From Phyllobacterium endophyticum (GTDB taxonomy: Bacteria; Pseudomonadota; Alphaproteobacteria; Rhizobiales; Rhizobiaceae), in contig NZ_PGGN01000002.1 in assembly GCF_003010935.1 (NCBI RefSeq), forward strand, positions 496,001 to 560,000: a stretch of 64,000 nucleotides of DNA. Reading direction: 5' to 3'. The notes beneath the pieces were generated by a model that saw only the letters and a list, made by a program, of their open reading frames with translations, made no database searches and had not been told where the DNA came from. Below, in pieces: positions 1 through 10,130 of the stretch; within the stretch, counting starts at the first letter, position 1, and the number at the start of each line of letters is the position of its first letter. Made by a program: the position numbers and the translations under genes.

Positions 1-387
<387 letters not shown>

Positions 388-390
388 TCC

Positions 391-1404
391 ATGTCACGCA
401 AGACGATGATCGAAGCCATTCGCGATGCGATGGACATCATGATGGAACGCGACGACAACGTTGTCGTGTTCGGTGAAGATGTGGGCTTTTTCGGCGGCGT
501 GTTTCGCTGTACGCAAGGGCTGCAGGCCAAGTATGGCAAAACGCGATGCTTCGACGCGCCGATCAGTGAAGCCGGGATCGTCGGTGCCGCAATCGGCATG
601 GCGGCCTATGGCCTCAGACCCTGCGTCGAAATCCAGTTCGCCGATTACGTCTATCCTGCCTATGACCAGATTGTCTCCGAGGCCGCACGCCTGCGTTACC
701 GGTCAAACGGCGACTTTACCTGCCCCGTCGTTATGAGAATGCCGGTTGGCGGCGGGATTTTCGGTGGACAAACCCACAGCCAGAGCCCGGAAGCACTGTT
801 CACGCATGTTTCGGGGCTGAAAGTCGTTGTTCCTTCAAATCCTCATGACGCCAAGGGTCTGTTGATCGCGGCGATCGAGGATCCCGACCCGGTGATATTC
901 CTGGAGCCGAAGCGTCTCTATAACGGCCCTTTCGATGGTCATTACGACAGGCCGGTCACGCCATGGTCGAAGCACGAGCTCGGCGAGGTACCGGACGGTC
1001 ATTACACCGTGCCGCTCGGAAAGGCGATCAAGCGCCGCGAAGGCTCCCAACTGACAATTCTTGCTTATGGCACAATGGTTTACGTGGCGCAGGCCGCCGC
1101 AGAGGAACAGAGCATCGATGCGGAGATCATCGACCTGCGCACGCTTTTGCCGCTGGATCTCGAGACCATTATCGAGTCCGTCTCCAAGACAGGGAGGTGC
1201 GTCGTGGTACATGAGGCAACACTGACTTCGGGGTTTGGTGCGGAGCTCGCCGCGCTGGTCCAGGAACATTGTTTCTACAAGCTGGAAGCGCCGGTAGCAC
1301 GGGTGACCGGGTGGGACACGCCCTATCCGCATGCACAGGAGTGGGATTATTTCCCAGGACCGGTCCGTCTCGGACGCGCGCTTGTCGAAACGCTGGAGGG
1401 ATAG
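391..1404 (+). CDS. bkdA2: Branched-chain 2-oxoacid dehydrogenase E1 beta subunit
   Basis: A 337-residue protein of the transketolase-like E1 beta family. It opens with a typical pyrimidine-domain start (TMIEAIRDAM, FGEDVGFFGG) containing the Glu that activates thiamine diphosphate in this family, and ends with the transketolase C-terminal domain (roughly residues 200-330). Length is normal for a separate beta subunit. It works as an alpha2-beta2 heterotetramer with the preceding gene product and transfers the acyl group to the lipoyl arm of E2. The ATG follows the bkdA1 stop by 3 nt and E2 begins 3 nt after its own stop, so the subunits are surely co-transcribed and probably translationally coupled. 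Confidence 0.95.
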   Translation: MSRKTMIEAIRDAMDIMMERDDNVVVFGEDVGFFGGVFRCTQGLQAKYGKTRCFDAPISEAGIVGAAIGMAAYGLRPCVEIQFADYVYPAYDQIVSEAARLRYRSNGDFTCPVVMRMPVGGGIFGGQTHSQSPEALFTHVSGLKVVVPSNPHDAKGLLIAAIEDPDPVIFLEPKRLYNGPFDGHYDRPVTPWSKHELGEVPDGHYTVPLGKAIKRREGSQLTILAYGTMVYVAQAAAEEQSIDAEIIDLRTLLPLDLETIIESVSKTGRCVVVHEATLTSGFGAELAALVQEHCFYKLEAPVARVTGWDTPYPHAQEWDYFPGPVRLGRALVETLEG

Positions 1405-1407
1405 GCT

Positions 1408-2709
1408 ATGGGTGAGTATATCATCAAGTTGCCGGATGTCGGTGAAGGCGTTGCGGAAGCGGAACTCGTTGAATGGAATGTGAAAATCGGCGACCTGGTG
1501 CGCGAGGATACCGTCCTTGCCGCCGTGATGACCGACAAGGCGACAGTCGAGATCCCATCACCGGTGGATGGCGAGATCATCTGGCTCGGAGGCGAAATCG
1601 GCCAAGTCCTTGCCATTGGATCACCGCTGGTCAGGCTGAAGATCGAAGGTGAGGGCCACGTTGCCGACGCCGCGCCAGCCAAACCAGTCAAAGCCGAGGC
1701 GCCGACTCCCGCTGTAGATCAGAAGGTACAAGCGCCGAAAGCTGCCGAGGATAAACCTAAACCGGTATCCGCTCCGGCAGCGCGAAAAGGTCCCACCGCA
1801 CCGAGCACCTTTAGCGCCAACGCGCCGCGCGGTGAGGGCGAAAAGCCCCTGGCATCGCCCGCTGTCAGGCTGCGTGCGAAGGAGGCCGGAGTGGACCTGC
1901 GGCAGGTTGGCGGCACTGGTCCCGCGGGCCGCATCACCCATGAAGACCTTGAAGCCTATTTTGCGCGCGGCTCGCAAAAACCTGGCGCTGCGGCGCTAGC
2001 ACCGGACAATTCTGTCAAGGAAATCAAGGTTGTGGGTCTGCGCCGCAAGATTGCGGAGAAGATGGCGATCGCCAAGTCGCATATCCCGCACATCACGTAT
2101 GTCGAGGAAATCGACGTCACCTCGATGGAGGAGTTGCGGTCCACTTTGAATTCCAACAAGCGCCCCGACCAGCCAAAACTGACCATATTGCCGTTCCTGA
2201 TGAGAGCAATGGTTCGTGCGATTGCCGATCAGCCGCAGCTCAACGCGCTTTACGATGACGAGGCCAATGTTATCCATCAACATGGTGGCGTCCACATCGG
2301 TATCGCAGCACAAACGCCGAACGGGCTCGTGGTCCCCGTCGTCAAGCACGCGGAGGCGAGGACGATCTGGGACTGCGCTGCCGAAGTCAATCTTCTGGCA
2401 GAAGCCGCGAAGACCGGAACGGCCACGCGCGAGCAGTTGAGCGGTTCGACCATCACGATCACGTCGCTTGGGAGCATGGGTGGTGTGGTGACGACGCCGG
2501 TCATCAATTACCCGGAAGTGGCGATCATTGGCGTGAACAAGATCATGACGAGACCGATCTGGGACGGGACGAACTTCATCCCGCGCAAGATGATGAACCT
2601 TTCGTCGAGCTTCGACCATCGTGTCATAGACGGCTGGGATGCTGCTGTTTTCATTCAACGAATCAAGACGCTGCTTGAAACGCCAGCGCTTATTTTCGTT
2701 GATGCTTGA
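1408..2709 (+). CDS. bkdB: Branched-chain 2-oxoacid dehydrogenase E2 (dihydrolipoyl transacylase)
   Basis: A 433-residue E2 with the standard order: one lipoyl domain (about residues 4-77, acceptor lysine K44 in MTDKATVE), a Pro/Ala/Lys-rich linker, a peripheral-subunit binding domain (about 148-186, ASPAVRLRAKEAGVD and GPAGRITHEDL), a second linker, and the catalytic transacylase domain ending with the active-site motif HRVIDG (H404, D408). It moves the branched acyl group from the lipoyl arm to coenzyme A and forms the core of the complex. A single lipoyl domain fits the BCKDH type better than the three-domain gammaproteobacterial pyruvate dehydrogenase E2. The E1 genes upstream and E3 downstream support the branched-chain assignment. 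Confidence 0.95.
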   Translation: MGEYIIKLPDVGEGVAEAELVEWNVKIGDLVREDTVLAAVMTDKATVEIPSPVDGEIIWLGGEIGQVLAIGSPLVRLKIEGEGHVADAAPAKPVKAEAPTPAVDQKVQAPKAAEDKPKPVSAPAARKGPTAPSTFSANAPRGEGEKPLASPAVRLRAKEAGVDLRQVGGTGPAGRITHEDLEAYFARGSQKPGAAALAPDNSVKEIKVVGLRRKIAEKMAIAKSHIPHITYVEEIDVTSMEELRSTLNSNKRPDQPKLTILPFLMRAMVRAIADQPQLNALYDDEANVIHQHGGVHIGIAAQTPNGLVVPVVKHAEARTIWDCAAEVNLLAEAAKTGTATREQLSGSTITITSLGSMGGVVTTPVINYPEVAIIGVNKIMTRPIWDGTNFIPRKMMNLSSSFDHRVIDGWDAAVFIQRIKTLLETPALIFVDA

Positions 2710-2727
2710 GGCTGGGAAGGTTGAGCG

Positions 2728-4125
2728 ATGAAGGATATCTCCTGCAAACTGCTGGTCATCGGCGCTGGTCCCGGCGGTTATATCTGCGCCATTCGGGCCG
2801 GCCAGCTGAATATCGATACGGTTATCGTCGAGGCGGCAAAGGTGGGTGGCACCTGCCTGATGGTGGGATGCATCCCGTCCAAGGCTTTAATCCATGCAGC
2901 ACAAGAATATGAAAAGGTTGAACATTTCGCTGCGCAACGGACGCCTCTCGGAATATCCGTGAGCGAGCCGGAGATCGATTTTTCGAAGACCATAGCCTGG
3001 AAGGATGGCATTGTGAGCCGCCTCAATAATGGCGTTGCCGGACTTTTGAAGAAGGCCAATGTCAAGATCGTCACCGGCAGGGCCAGGTTCCGCGACGGCA
3101 AGACAGTTGAAGTCGAGACGCTGACGGGCCAGCAGGTCATCAGGGCAGAAAACGTAGTGATAGCAACGGGTTCGACTCCTGTGGAAATTCCGTCTCTGCC
3201 GTTTGGCGGCAATGTAATCTCCTCGACCGAAGCGCTCGCCCTGCAAAAAATCCCGGAGAGGCTCGTCGTGGTCGGAGGCGGCTATATCGGTCTCGAACTC
3301 GGGACGGCCTTTGCCAAACTTGGCTCGAAAGTGACGGTCGTCGAGGCGTTGCCGAAGATACTGCCGCAATATGATGCGGAGCTGACCCGGCCAATCGTTA
3401 AACATATCAACGAGTTAGGTATAACCATACTGACCGGGGCCAAGGCTCGGGGCATGAGCACCAAGGGTGACGCGCTGCTGGTTGAAACCGCTGACGGCAG
3501 GGACGAGAGGATCCCCGCCGACAAGGTGCTGGTGACCGTCGGCCGCAAGCCGGTGACGACCGGCTGGGGCCTTGAGGAAATCGACCTCGACATGGACGGA
3601 AAGTTCGTTAGAATCGATGATAAGTGCCGCACCTCGATGCGCGGCGTTTTTGCCATCGGCGACGTGACAGGCGAGCCCATGCTCGCACATCGGGCAATGG
3701 CGCAGGGCGAGATGGTGGCTGAAATCATCGCCGGCGAAAACCGCAGCTGGGACAAACGCGCCATCGCCGCCGTGTGCTTTACCGATCCGGAGATTGTTTC
3801 TGTTGGCTTTTCTCCCGAAGAGGCAAAGCAGGCGGGACATGAAATCAAAATTGGCGTGTTTCCCTTCGCCGCGAATGGCCGCGCCATGACGCAGGAGGGC
3901 GAGGAGGGCTTTGTCCGCGTCGTGGCTGCTGCCGGCAATCATCTTATCGTCGGAATTCAGGCGGTCGGACAAGGCGTATCCGAACTCTCGGCGTCTTTCG
4001 CCCTCGCACTGGAAATGGGTGCGCGGCTGGAAGATATCGCCGGGACAATCCACGCGCATCCGACGCAGAGCGAAGGATTCCAGGAAGCCGCTCTCAAGGC
4101 GCTCGGACACGCATTGCATATCTGA
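2728..4125 (+). CDS. lpdV: Dihydrolipoyl dehydrogenase (E3) of the BCKDH complex
   Basis: A 465-residue flavoprotein of the pyridine nucleotide disulfide oxidoreductase class I. The N-terminal FAD-binding motif GAGPGG is followed by the redox-active disulfide pair C43 and C48 ([13 protein letters not shown]). A second Rossmann motif ([13 protein letters not shown]) binds NAD, and the C-terminal dimerisation domain carries the catalytic His-Glu region ([10 protein letters not shown]). It reoxidises the dihydrolipoyl arm of E2 and passes electrons to NAD+. It is the last gene of the bkd operon, 18 nt after bkdB. The name lpdV follows the Pseudomonas convention for the E3 encoded in a bkd operon; other E3 genes probably exist elsewhere in the genome. 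Confidence 0.95.
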   Translation: MKDISCKLLVIGAGPGGYICAIRAGQLNIDTVIVEAAKVGGTCLMVGCIPSKALIHAAQEYEKVEHFAAQRTPLGISVSEPEIDFSKTIAWKDGIVSRLNNGVAGLLKKANVKIVTGRARFRDGKTVEVETLTGQQVIRAENVVIATGSTPVEIPSLPFGGNVISSTEALALQKIPERLVVVGGGYIGLELGTAFAKLGSKVTVVEALPKILPQYDAELTRPIVKHINELGITILTGAKARGMSTKGDALLVETADGRDERIPADKVLVTVGRKPVTTGWGLEEIDLDMDGKFVRIDDKCRTSMRGVFAIGDVTGEPMLAHRAMAQGEMVAEIIAGENRSWDKRAIAAVCFTDPEIVSVGFSPEEAKQAGHEIKIGVFPFAANGRAMTQEGEEGFVRVVAAAGNHLIVGIQAVGQGVSELSASFALALEMGARLEDIAGTIHAHPTQSEGFQEAALKALGHALHI

Positions 4126-4481
4126 ACTCAACTCGCTGCAACTAGATTGAAGCCTACGGTTGAAATAATGCAGCCGAATTGGAGCGTTTTGACTCCAAAC
4201 TGGTCGAAACTTGTTTGAGAAGGACACCAAGTCGATTAGCGGCGTCCGGAAACGCGGTTTTTTGGAGCGGAAAATATAAAGAGCGCCGGTGAAAAACCGG
4301 TCATGGCCAAGATTTCCGGATTTTGCAACTGGGGGTGGAATATGAGCAAGCGCCGTCACGCGTCGTTCACGCTTGACAAGCGGACGCGCCAGCAGCTCAA
4401 TTCAAGAAAAGTGATTTCATCGTGGAGGCCGAACCCCGTTAAAAATCACGACGAGCCGGAGACGCAGATACTACAAAAAAT
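4126..4481. other. Intergenic region after lpdV, no firm gene
   Basis: This gap follows the bkd operon and precedes the convergent RidA-like gene. I see only weak stem-loops (for example CCGGT/ACCGG at 4288-4300, and a short hairpin before a T run near 4245-4262) that could end the bkd transcript. A 72-codon open frame (ATG 4342, stop 4558-4560, preceded by a GGGGGTGG stretch) encodes a basic, unrecognised peptide and runs through the minus-strand terminator at 4475-4502; I do not treat it as a supported gene. Confidence 0.4.
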
Positions 4482-4502
4482 AGCCGGACTCGCGTCCGGC
4501 TT
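4475..4502 (-). terminator. Rho-independent terminator of the RidA-like gene
   Basis: On the minus strand a 7-bp perfect stem (AGCCGGA paired with TCCGGCT, plus-strand 4482-4488 and 4495-4501, loop CTCGCG) is followed by TATTTTTT. This is the classic intrinsic terminator layout and lies about 110 nt after the stop codon of the RidA-like gene. Read on the plus strand there is no T tract, so it serves the minus strand. Confidence 0.7.
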
Positions 4503-4611
4503 AGTGGGGGGAACCAGGCGCCCGCTGTTCAGGGAGGAGGGAGCCGCGCCTAGCTCCTAAGGTGTACTCCTGTAGCATCAAAAATTCAATGGCTAATCCT
4601 TTCGATTTAGT

Positions 4612-5010
4612 TCAGCCCATCACGGCGATCGCATCAACCTCGAGAAGGTAGTCGGCGTTGGAGAGAGCCGCGACGCCGCCCACCAGTGTGTCCGTCGGCT
4701 TGTGGTCCCCGAACAAGGCTACGCGGCCCTCTTCGATCATCGCCAAATGCTCGCGCCGGTAGTCGGCGACGAAGATGGTCAGCTTTGTCACCTGGTCAGG
4801 TCTTGCGCCCGCAGCGGCGAGCGCTCGCCCGATATTTGCAAATACCTGACGGGCTTGCGCCGTCATATCGCCGCGACCGACAAGGTTGCCCTTGCTATCC
4901 TCCGCCACCTGTCCGGCGATGAATACCATTCTGGTGCCTGTGGCAACGATGACATGGCTGTAGGTCTGCGGGGTGGAAATGCCCTCAGGATTGATACATT
5001 TCAATCTCAT
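4612..5010 (-). CDS. RidA/YjgF/YER057c/UK114 family protein
   Basis: A 132-residue protein of the trimeric RidA fold. The family pattern is visible: an N-terminal strand segment (INPEGIST, YSHVIVATG), the central hydrophobic segment FIAGQVAED, and the C-terminal strands. The start is set at the ATG at 5010 because an AGGAGG Shine-Dalgarno lies 9 nt upstream; an upstream in-frame ATG lacks one. True RidA proteins hydrolyse reactive enamine/imine intermediates; the canonical catalytic Arg near the C-terminus is not evident (the end reads YLLEVDAIAVMG), so this may be an Rid-like paralogue with another substrate. It is transcribed alone, convergent with the bkd operon. Confidence 0.85.
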   Translation of the reverse strand: MRLKCINPEGISTPQTYSHVIVATGTRMVFIAGQVAEDSKGNLVGRGDMTAQARQVFANIGRALAAAGARPDQVTKLTIFVADYRREHLAMIEEGRVALFGDHKPTDTLVGGVAALSNADYLLEVDAIAVMG

Positions 5011-5122
5011 GGGATTTGCCCTCCTGTTCACGGCAGCTGGAAATACAGCTTTCCTTTATAGGATCGCGGGAACATGACATGCACAAGCACGTTTTTTCCG
5101 GGAGAGAAATGAAGAACTCGAC

Positions 5123-5302
5123 CTATCTCACCCTTGTGGGAGAGAAAGCGATTTCAGCATCTTAGCTCCTTGCTAAGTGCTAGAAATCGCCAGAGAGGGG
5201 ATATTTGCTAGTCAACCACAATCCCTCTCTTGGATTTTCTAAGAATTTAGCAAAGAGACTAAATTCAAGAACACCCTTTCTCCCCCACAGAGGAGGGAGA
5301 TA
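5123..5302. repeat. Palindromic repeat family A, copy 1
   Basis: About 180 bp beginning TATCTC and ending GAGATA with imperfect terminal inverted repeats (TATCTC...CTTGTGGGAGAGAAAG against its reverse complement). Each half holds a further hairpin: an arm beginning GCGATTTCAGCATCTTAGC with its complement, and an arm GGATTTTC...CTAAATT. It fills the gap between the 3' end of parE and the start of the RidA-like gene. Other copies are at 12380-12555, 21189-21367 (opposite orientation) and a fragment at 37731-37756. Confidence 0.85.
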
Positions 5303-5311
5303 AGAAAGGCG

Positions 5312-7399
5312 CTAAATATCCAGTTCCTCAACGAATGCGGCGCGGTCCTGGATGAAACGGAAGCGCGCGTCGGGGCGGGTGCCCATCAGATCGTCAACGG
5401 CGAGCTTGGTTTCATTGGCCCATTCCTCGTCGATCTGAACGCGCAGCAAGGTGCGCTTCTTGCGGTCCATCGTGGTTTCCTTGAGCTGGTCCGCACGCAT
5501 TTCGCCGAGGCCTTTGAACCGGCCGATTTCGATCTTGCCCTTGCCGGTGAACATTGTCTTCATCAGCTCGTCCTTGTGCGCATCGTCACGCGCATAGGCG
5601 ACCTTGCCGCCCTGAGCGATGCGGTAGAGCGGCGGGACGCCGAGGAAGAGGTGACCGTTGCGGATGAGCTCCGGCATCTCCTGATAGAAGAAGGTGATGA
5701 GGAGCGAGGCGATGTGGGCTCCGTCCACGTCCGCATCGGTCATGATGATGATCCGGTCGTAGCGCAAATCCTCGTCGCGATATTTGGAGCGGGTGCCGCA
5801 GCCCAGCGCCAAAATGAGATCGCCGATCTGCTGGTTGGCCGTCATCTTTTCGCGGCCCGCGCTGACGACATTCAATATCTTGCCGCGCAGCGGCAGCACC
5901 GCCTGTGTGGCGCGGTCACGTGCCTGCTTGGCCGAACCACCGGCGCTGTCGCCTTCGACGATGAAGAGTTCGGCACCCAGGGCACCGCTCTGGCTGCAAT
6001 CAGCAAGCTTGCCCGGCAGGCGCAGCTTCTTGACCGCCGACTTGCGGTTGACCTCTTTTTCCTGGCGCCGTTTAACCCGCTCCTCGGCCCGGTCAACCAC
6101 CCAGTCGAGCAATTTGGATGCTTCCTGCGGCGAGGCGGCGAGCCAATGGTCGAACGGATCGCGGATGACATTTTCAACGATGCGCTGAGCTTCGACAGTC
6201 GCCAGCTTGTCCTTGGTCTGGCCGACGAATTCCGGTTCGCGGATGAACACCGAAAGCATGGCGGCAGCGGAGATCATCACATCGTCGGTGGTGATGATCG
6301 AGGCGCGCTTGTTGCCGGTGAGTTCCGCATAGGCCTTGAGGCCGCGTGTGAGGGCAATGCGCAGGCCCGCCTCATGGGTGCCGCCTTCACCGGTCGGGAT
6401 GGTGTTGCAATAGGAATTGACGAAGCCATCGCCGCCATACCAGGCGACAGCCCACTCCATGGCGCCGTGGCCGCTGGTCTTCTCGGTCTTGCCGGCGAAC
6501 ATCTCGCGCGTGATCTGAAAATCCTTGCCGAGCGATGCGCCAAGGTAGTCCTTCAACCCGCCCGGAAAGTGGAACACGGCCTTGTCCGGCGTCGGGTCCT
6601 TCGGATCCAGCAGCGATGGCGCACAATTCCACCTGATCTCGACACCGCCGAAGAGATAGGCTTTCGAGCGCGCCATCTTGTAAAGCCGCGCGGGATCGAA
6701 CCTGGCGCCCTGACCGAAAATCTCGGCGTCGGGGTGGAAAGTCACACGGGTTCCGCGGCGATTCTGTACTTCGCCAACCTCTTCAAGCGGCCCGAGCGCC
6801 TTGCCGCGCGAGAAGCGCTGGCGATACAGGCGCCGATTGCGCGCGACCTCGACTTCGACATGATCCGATAGCGCGTTGACCACGGAAACACCGACGCCGT
6901 GCAGGCCACCGGAGGTTTCATAGACCTTGGAGTCGAACTTGCCGCCCGCGTGGAGCATCGTCATGATGACTTCCAGCGCCGACTTGTCCTTGAATTTCGG
7001 ATGCGGATCGACCGGCATGCCGCGTCCATTATCCGTAACCGACAGATAGCCGTTTTGGTCCAGATCGATATCGATGAAATTGGCGTGACCGGCAACGGCC
7101 TCGTCCATGGAATTGTCGATGACTTCAGCGAAGAGATGATGCAATGCACGTTCATCGGTGCCGCCGATATACATGCCGGGACGGCGGCGAACGGGCTCCA
7201 GCCCTTCCAGCACCTCGATATCGGCGGCATTGTAGTTTCCGCTGGCCTCCGGCGTGGCGCGGGCTGTCCTTGCAGGAGTCGTCGGCGTCGCAGGTTTCGG
7301 CGAAGGCGCTACCGGCCGGGGAGGCGTCTGCTCGGCGGCGGCCTGCCGCTCGCGCGCAGTTTTTACGATCGCTGAAAAGAGGTCGTTACTGTCATCCAT
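5312..7399 (-). CDS. parE: DNA topoisomerase IV subunit B
   Basis: A 695-residue type IIA topoisomerase B subunit. After a Pro/Ala-rich N-terminal extension of about 55 residues, the GHKL ATPase domain shows EVIDNSMDEA, the DNGRGMPV loop and GGLHGVGVSVVNALS. The transducer domain follows, then the TOPRIM domain with EGDSAGGSA and DADVDGAH, and the C-terminal GyrB/ParE domain (RFKGLGEM). With ParC it decatenates replicated chromosomes. Length and the absence of a large TOPRIM insertion favour ParE over GyrB. The N-terminal low-complexity extension is common in alphaproteobacterial ParE. It is apparently monocistronic; repeat A copy 1 lies just after its stop. Confidence 0.95.
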   Translation of the reverse strand: MDDSNDLFSAIVKTARERQAAAEQTPPRPVAPSPKPATPTTPARTARATPEASGNYNAADIEVLEGLEPVRRRPGMYIGGTDERALHHLFAEVIDNSMDEAVAGHANFIDIDLDQNGYLSVTDNGRGMPVDPHPKFKDKSALEVIMTMLHAGGKFDSKVYETSGGLHGVGVSVVNALSDHVEVEVARNRRLYRQRFSRGKALGPLEEVGEVQNRRGTRVTFHPDAEIFGQGARFDPARLYKMARSKAYLFGGVEIRWNCAPSLLDPKDPTPDKAVFHFPGGLKDYLGASLGKDFQITREMFAGKTEKTSGHGAMEWAVAWYGGDGFVNSYCNTIPTGEGGTHEAGLRIALTRGLKAYAELTGNKRASIITTDDVMISAAAMLSVFIREPEFVGQTKDKLATVEAQRIVENVIRDPFDHWLAASPQEASKLLDWVVDRAEERVKRRQEKEVNRKSAVKKLRLPGKLADCSQSGALGAELFIVEGDSAGGSAKQARDRATQAVLPLRGKILNVVSAGREKMTANQQIGDLILALGCGTRSKYRDEDLRYDRIIIMTDADVDGAHIASLLITFFYQEMPELIRNGHLFLGVPPLYRIAQGGKVAYARDDAHKDELMKTMFTGKGKIEIGRFKGLGEMRADQLKETTMDRKKRTLLRVQIDEEWANETKLAVDDLMGTRPDARFRFIQDRAAFVEELDI

Positions 7400-7685
7400 G
7401 GTTTTGTTCGGCCAACTTGATAGAGATTCGAATCACCCCTGATGGTTGCACGCTTCATGGCGAAACGCGATGGGAGTTCGCTGTCTGTTCCGGTAGTCAC
7501 CCACAGAACTATACGCCTGAAGTTCAATATTCAAGGGTTGAAGATTTGGAGTGGCTGATAGAGTGCCGCATGGTCTGTCCGTCCTGAACACGGGTTGTAC
7601 TGCAGAGGTGCATTGCGCTCAGTGACCAACTCTGGTGAGCAGAGCTGCTCTCTTGCATCAAGGTCCCTAGGTCTGGGTTACGTTT

Positions 7686-8840
7686 TCATGCCGCTACCGC
7701 CATCGGACTAACCTTATCCGTCTGGATTGACGAAGGATTGCGCTCCGTAAGATAAGGCACACGGTATTGTAGGAATGCTTTTTCGATAATTTCGTAAGAT
7801 ATGGCGCTCATGGCTATGGTGATTGGATAATGGAAGAGCAGGAGGATTGCGGTGCTATTCCATATATCAGCATCGAAGAAGCGAACGTCGACGAACTTCC
7901 GATAGACCTTGTCAGACAAACCCAGGGTTATGAAGTGCAGCATGTAAGTGCTGTATGAGATGGTCCCCAAGTAAGCGATCGATCTCGTGAGGCGATCCCT
8001 TCTTTGAAGCGTCAACAAACAGTAAAAGACAAGCGTTGAAGCCCAGAGAACTGCGATGATGGTGGGCCAGAAGATCCATACAACTGATCTCGATGGATGA
8101 AACGCCTGGTTGTAAAATCCTCCGAACGCATTGAACCAGTGGGCGGCACAGACTATCCCAGTGAACGAAACCGCAATGGACGTAACATATACTATGGTTC
8201 CACTTCGCGGCGGGTGGTCTCGTAGATGCAGGAACATCAATCCGGCCAGTATGCCCGCTATGAATGCGTCGCCCTGCCCAAATATCGTCCAATAGGCCAA
8301 GTTCTGAGCACTTCCCATGGTAGAGAAACAGGCGACCCTCAAAACCGTGAGAAACAGCAAAAGCAATCCGCAACAGCCGATCGTTTTGGTCACCGAATCA
8401 AACACTAGACGCTCTCTAAGAAAAGGATACGCAGCGTAGAACTGGAACTCCACTATGAGTGTCCACGTCCCATAGACGGTGCCGCCTCCCAATAGCCCGA
8501 AAAATAGGAACAGAGATTGATTGGATTTCCCTTCTACATTCACCGCGTAGAGTGTGACCAGGAATATCAAAGGCACTAAACGAAGAAACCGGTTTTTAAG
8601 AAAGGCGAAATACTCGATTTTCTTGCCATGAGTTTGAATCGTAAACACGAAACCGGTTATCGTTATGAAGAGGGAGACACCTATCCAACCCTCTTCCATG
8701 AGGCTGGCAATCCAACTATTTGGTACTGTACCGAATGGGACACCAAGCTGGTGAAGACCGTGCCAAGAGAATACCATCACGGCTGCGAACGCACGCAAGT
8801 GGTCCAAGCCTATCACATAGGCTCCAAGTCTTGGTGTCAT
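7686..8840 (-). CDS. Acyltransferase 3 family membrane protein
   Basis: A 384-residue integral membrane acyltransferase (OafA/YrhL type). The N-terminal signature LDHLRAFAAVMVFSWHG contains the conserved Arg and His, and about ten hydrophobic helices follow. These proteins move acetyl or other acyl groups from the cytoplasm onto surface sugars (O-antigen, exopolysaccharide, Nod factors). There is no fused SGNH domain. The gene is visibly richer in A and T than parE and pccA on either side, which suggests horizontal acquisition. The substrate cannot be told from sequence. No operon partner is adjacent, though the AT-rich glycan genes at 13.7-19.0 kb may serve the same surface polymer. Confidence 0.85.
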   Translation of the reverse strand: MTPRLGAYVIGLDHLRAFAAVMVFSWHGLHQLGVPFGTVPNSWIASLMEEGWIGVSLFITITGFVFTIQTHGKKIEYFAFLKNRFLRLVPLIFLVTLYAVNVEGKSNQSLFLFFGLLGGGTVYGTWTLIVEFQFYAAYPFLRERLVFDSVTKTIGCCGLLLLFLTVLRVACFSTMGSAQNLAYWTIFGQGDAFIAGILAGLMFLHLRDHPPRSGTIVYVTSIAVSFTGIVCAAHWFNAFGGFYNQAFHPSRSVVWIFWPTIIAVLWASTLVFYCLLTLQRRDRLTRSIAYLGTISYSTYMLHFITLGLSDKVYRKFVDVRFFDADIWNSTAILLLFHYPITIAMSAISYEIIEKAFLQYRVPYLTERNPSSIQTDKVSPMAVAA

Positions 8841-9218
8841 ATGGTTTGTCTCTTAGCAAATCGCTGCCATAAGCAAGAGGTGAAGGCTGGGTGCGCATCG
8901 GACGTTAGTGGACTAAATCCCCACCTCCGCTGAAGCGGGAGGTACATGCGCAGTTGAAAGCGGGGTTCTTCGGGAAGCATAAAAATATTGTGCAATTGGG
9001 ACCGTAATTCTTGCAGATGATCGATCTAAATCCGTAAGCCAATGCATCCCATAAATTTTTTCGTAGAATGCGTCTATTGGACTTTAGACTAATCGAACAA
9101 ACGCTTTTTGCCGTTTCCGCCTGGAACTCAGTCTATAGGGCGACCGAGATTGCATTTTTCGGCAGAGACGATATGCCAGCAAGCCATGTCTGCCGCTTCA
9201 TCCAGAAAGATCGCCACC
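8841..9218. other. AT-rich divergent intergenic region with a hairpin
   Basis: This 378-bp gap separates the divergent acyltransferase and EamA genes. It contains a stem-loop at 8923-8943 (ACCTCCGC, loop TGAA, GCGGGAGGT, one bulged base) and an AT-rich stretch near 8980-9065 that could hold promoters. The hairpin recalls the foldback ends of IS200/IS605-type elements, but no transposase or TnpB remnant is visible. I see no gene here. Confidence 0.4.
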
Positions 9219-10130
9219 ATGGAGAATACGACCTCGCAACAATTGCAGGGTGTTTCGCTTATGGCGGGGGCGATGTTCCTTTTGCCCATCATGGACGCGA
9301 TCGCCAAGTGGCTTTCAACGGTGGACAGCGTGTCGCCGGGTACCGTAACGCTGTTCCGGTTTGCATTTCAGGCGGTGCTCGCGGCACTCATCATTGTCCC
9401 CACGACGGGGCTGGGATCGCTGCGACCGGTCAAGCTGTGGGGCAACCTGTTTCGCGGTTTCCTCATGGGCGTCGGCGGTCTTTGTTTTTATGCGGCGATC
9501 AAGTACATGCCCCTGGCGGACGCGATAGCGGTGTTTTTCGTCGAGCCGTTGATGCTGACGATGCTTTCGGCAATCGTCCTCAAGGAGCATGTCGGCTGGC
9601 GCAGGTGGATAGCTGTCGCAACCGGTTTTATCGGTACACTGATCGTCATTCAGCCGAGCTGGGAACTGTTCGGCTGGGTTTCGATCCTGCCGCTGGTGAC
9701 CGCCGCTTCCTTCGCGCTCTACCTGATGCTGAACCGTCGCTACGGCACCGCCGACACGCCGCTCGTCATGCAATTATATGCGGGAGTAGGCGGCACATTG
9801 ACGGTTCTCGTCGCACTGTTCTTTGGGGCGGCCTATGAGCTCGGCGACATGATGTTCAGCCTCCCTGCCAATGCCCTGTCATGGTCCTTGCTCTTGTTGA
9901 TGGGTGTGATTGCGACAACGGGGCACCAGCTGATCACCAATGCCTCGCGTCTTGCCCCGGCCTCGCTGCTGGCGCCGTTTCAATATCTTGAAATCGTCAT
10001 GGCCGTGCTCATCGGGCTTTTTGTCTTCAGCGAATTTCCCAGCGCATCGAAGTGGCTTGGCATCGCGATCATCGTCGCTTCCGGGGCCTATCTGATATGG
10101 CGCGAGGGCAAACGCAAAGCGAGAGCATGA
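9219..10130 (+). CDS. EamA-family drug/metabolite transporter (DMT superfamily)
   Basis: A protein of about 303 residues with ten predicted membrane helices in two EamA repeats (about residues 10-140 and 155-290). Family marks include FRFAFQAVLAALI in the first repeat and LLAPFQYLEIVMAVLIGLFVFSEFPS in the second. Such transporters export metabolites or amino acid derivatives; the substrate is unknown. I start it at ATG 9219 (MENTTSQQ) because the first helix begins soon after; an in-frame ATG at 9186 and longer starts are possible, and none has a strong Shine-Dalgarno. A family B repeat begins at its stop codon. Confidence 0.85.
   Translation: MENTTSQQLQGVSLMAGAMFLLPIMDAIAKWLSTVDSVSPGTVTLFRFAFQAVLAALIIVPTTGLGSLRPVKLWGNLFRGFLMGVGGLCFYAAIKYMPLADAIAVFFVEPLMLTMLSAIVLKEHVGWRRWIAVATGFIGTLIVIQPSWELFGWVSILPLVTAASFALYLMLNRRYGTADTPLVMQLYAGVGGTLTVLVALFFGAAYELGDMMFSLPANALSWSLLLLMGVIATTGHQLITNASRLAPASLLAPFQYLEIVMAVLIGLFVFSEFPSASKWLGIAIIVASGAYLIWREGKRKARA

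Noticed and set aside
4342-4560. 72-codon open frame with a G-rich stretch before the ATG, encoding a basic peptide
   Set aside because: No recognisable family, and it runs through a convincing minus-strand terminator at 4475-4502.
5576-6871. 431-codon plus-strand frame inside parE
   Set aside because: It is the mirror of a high-GC gene; parE on the minus strand has all topoisomerase motifs.
8923-8943. Hairpin resembling an IS200/IS605 end
   Set aside because: No transposase or TnpB remnant nearby, and a single short hairpin is not enough.
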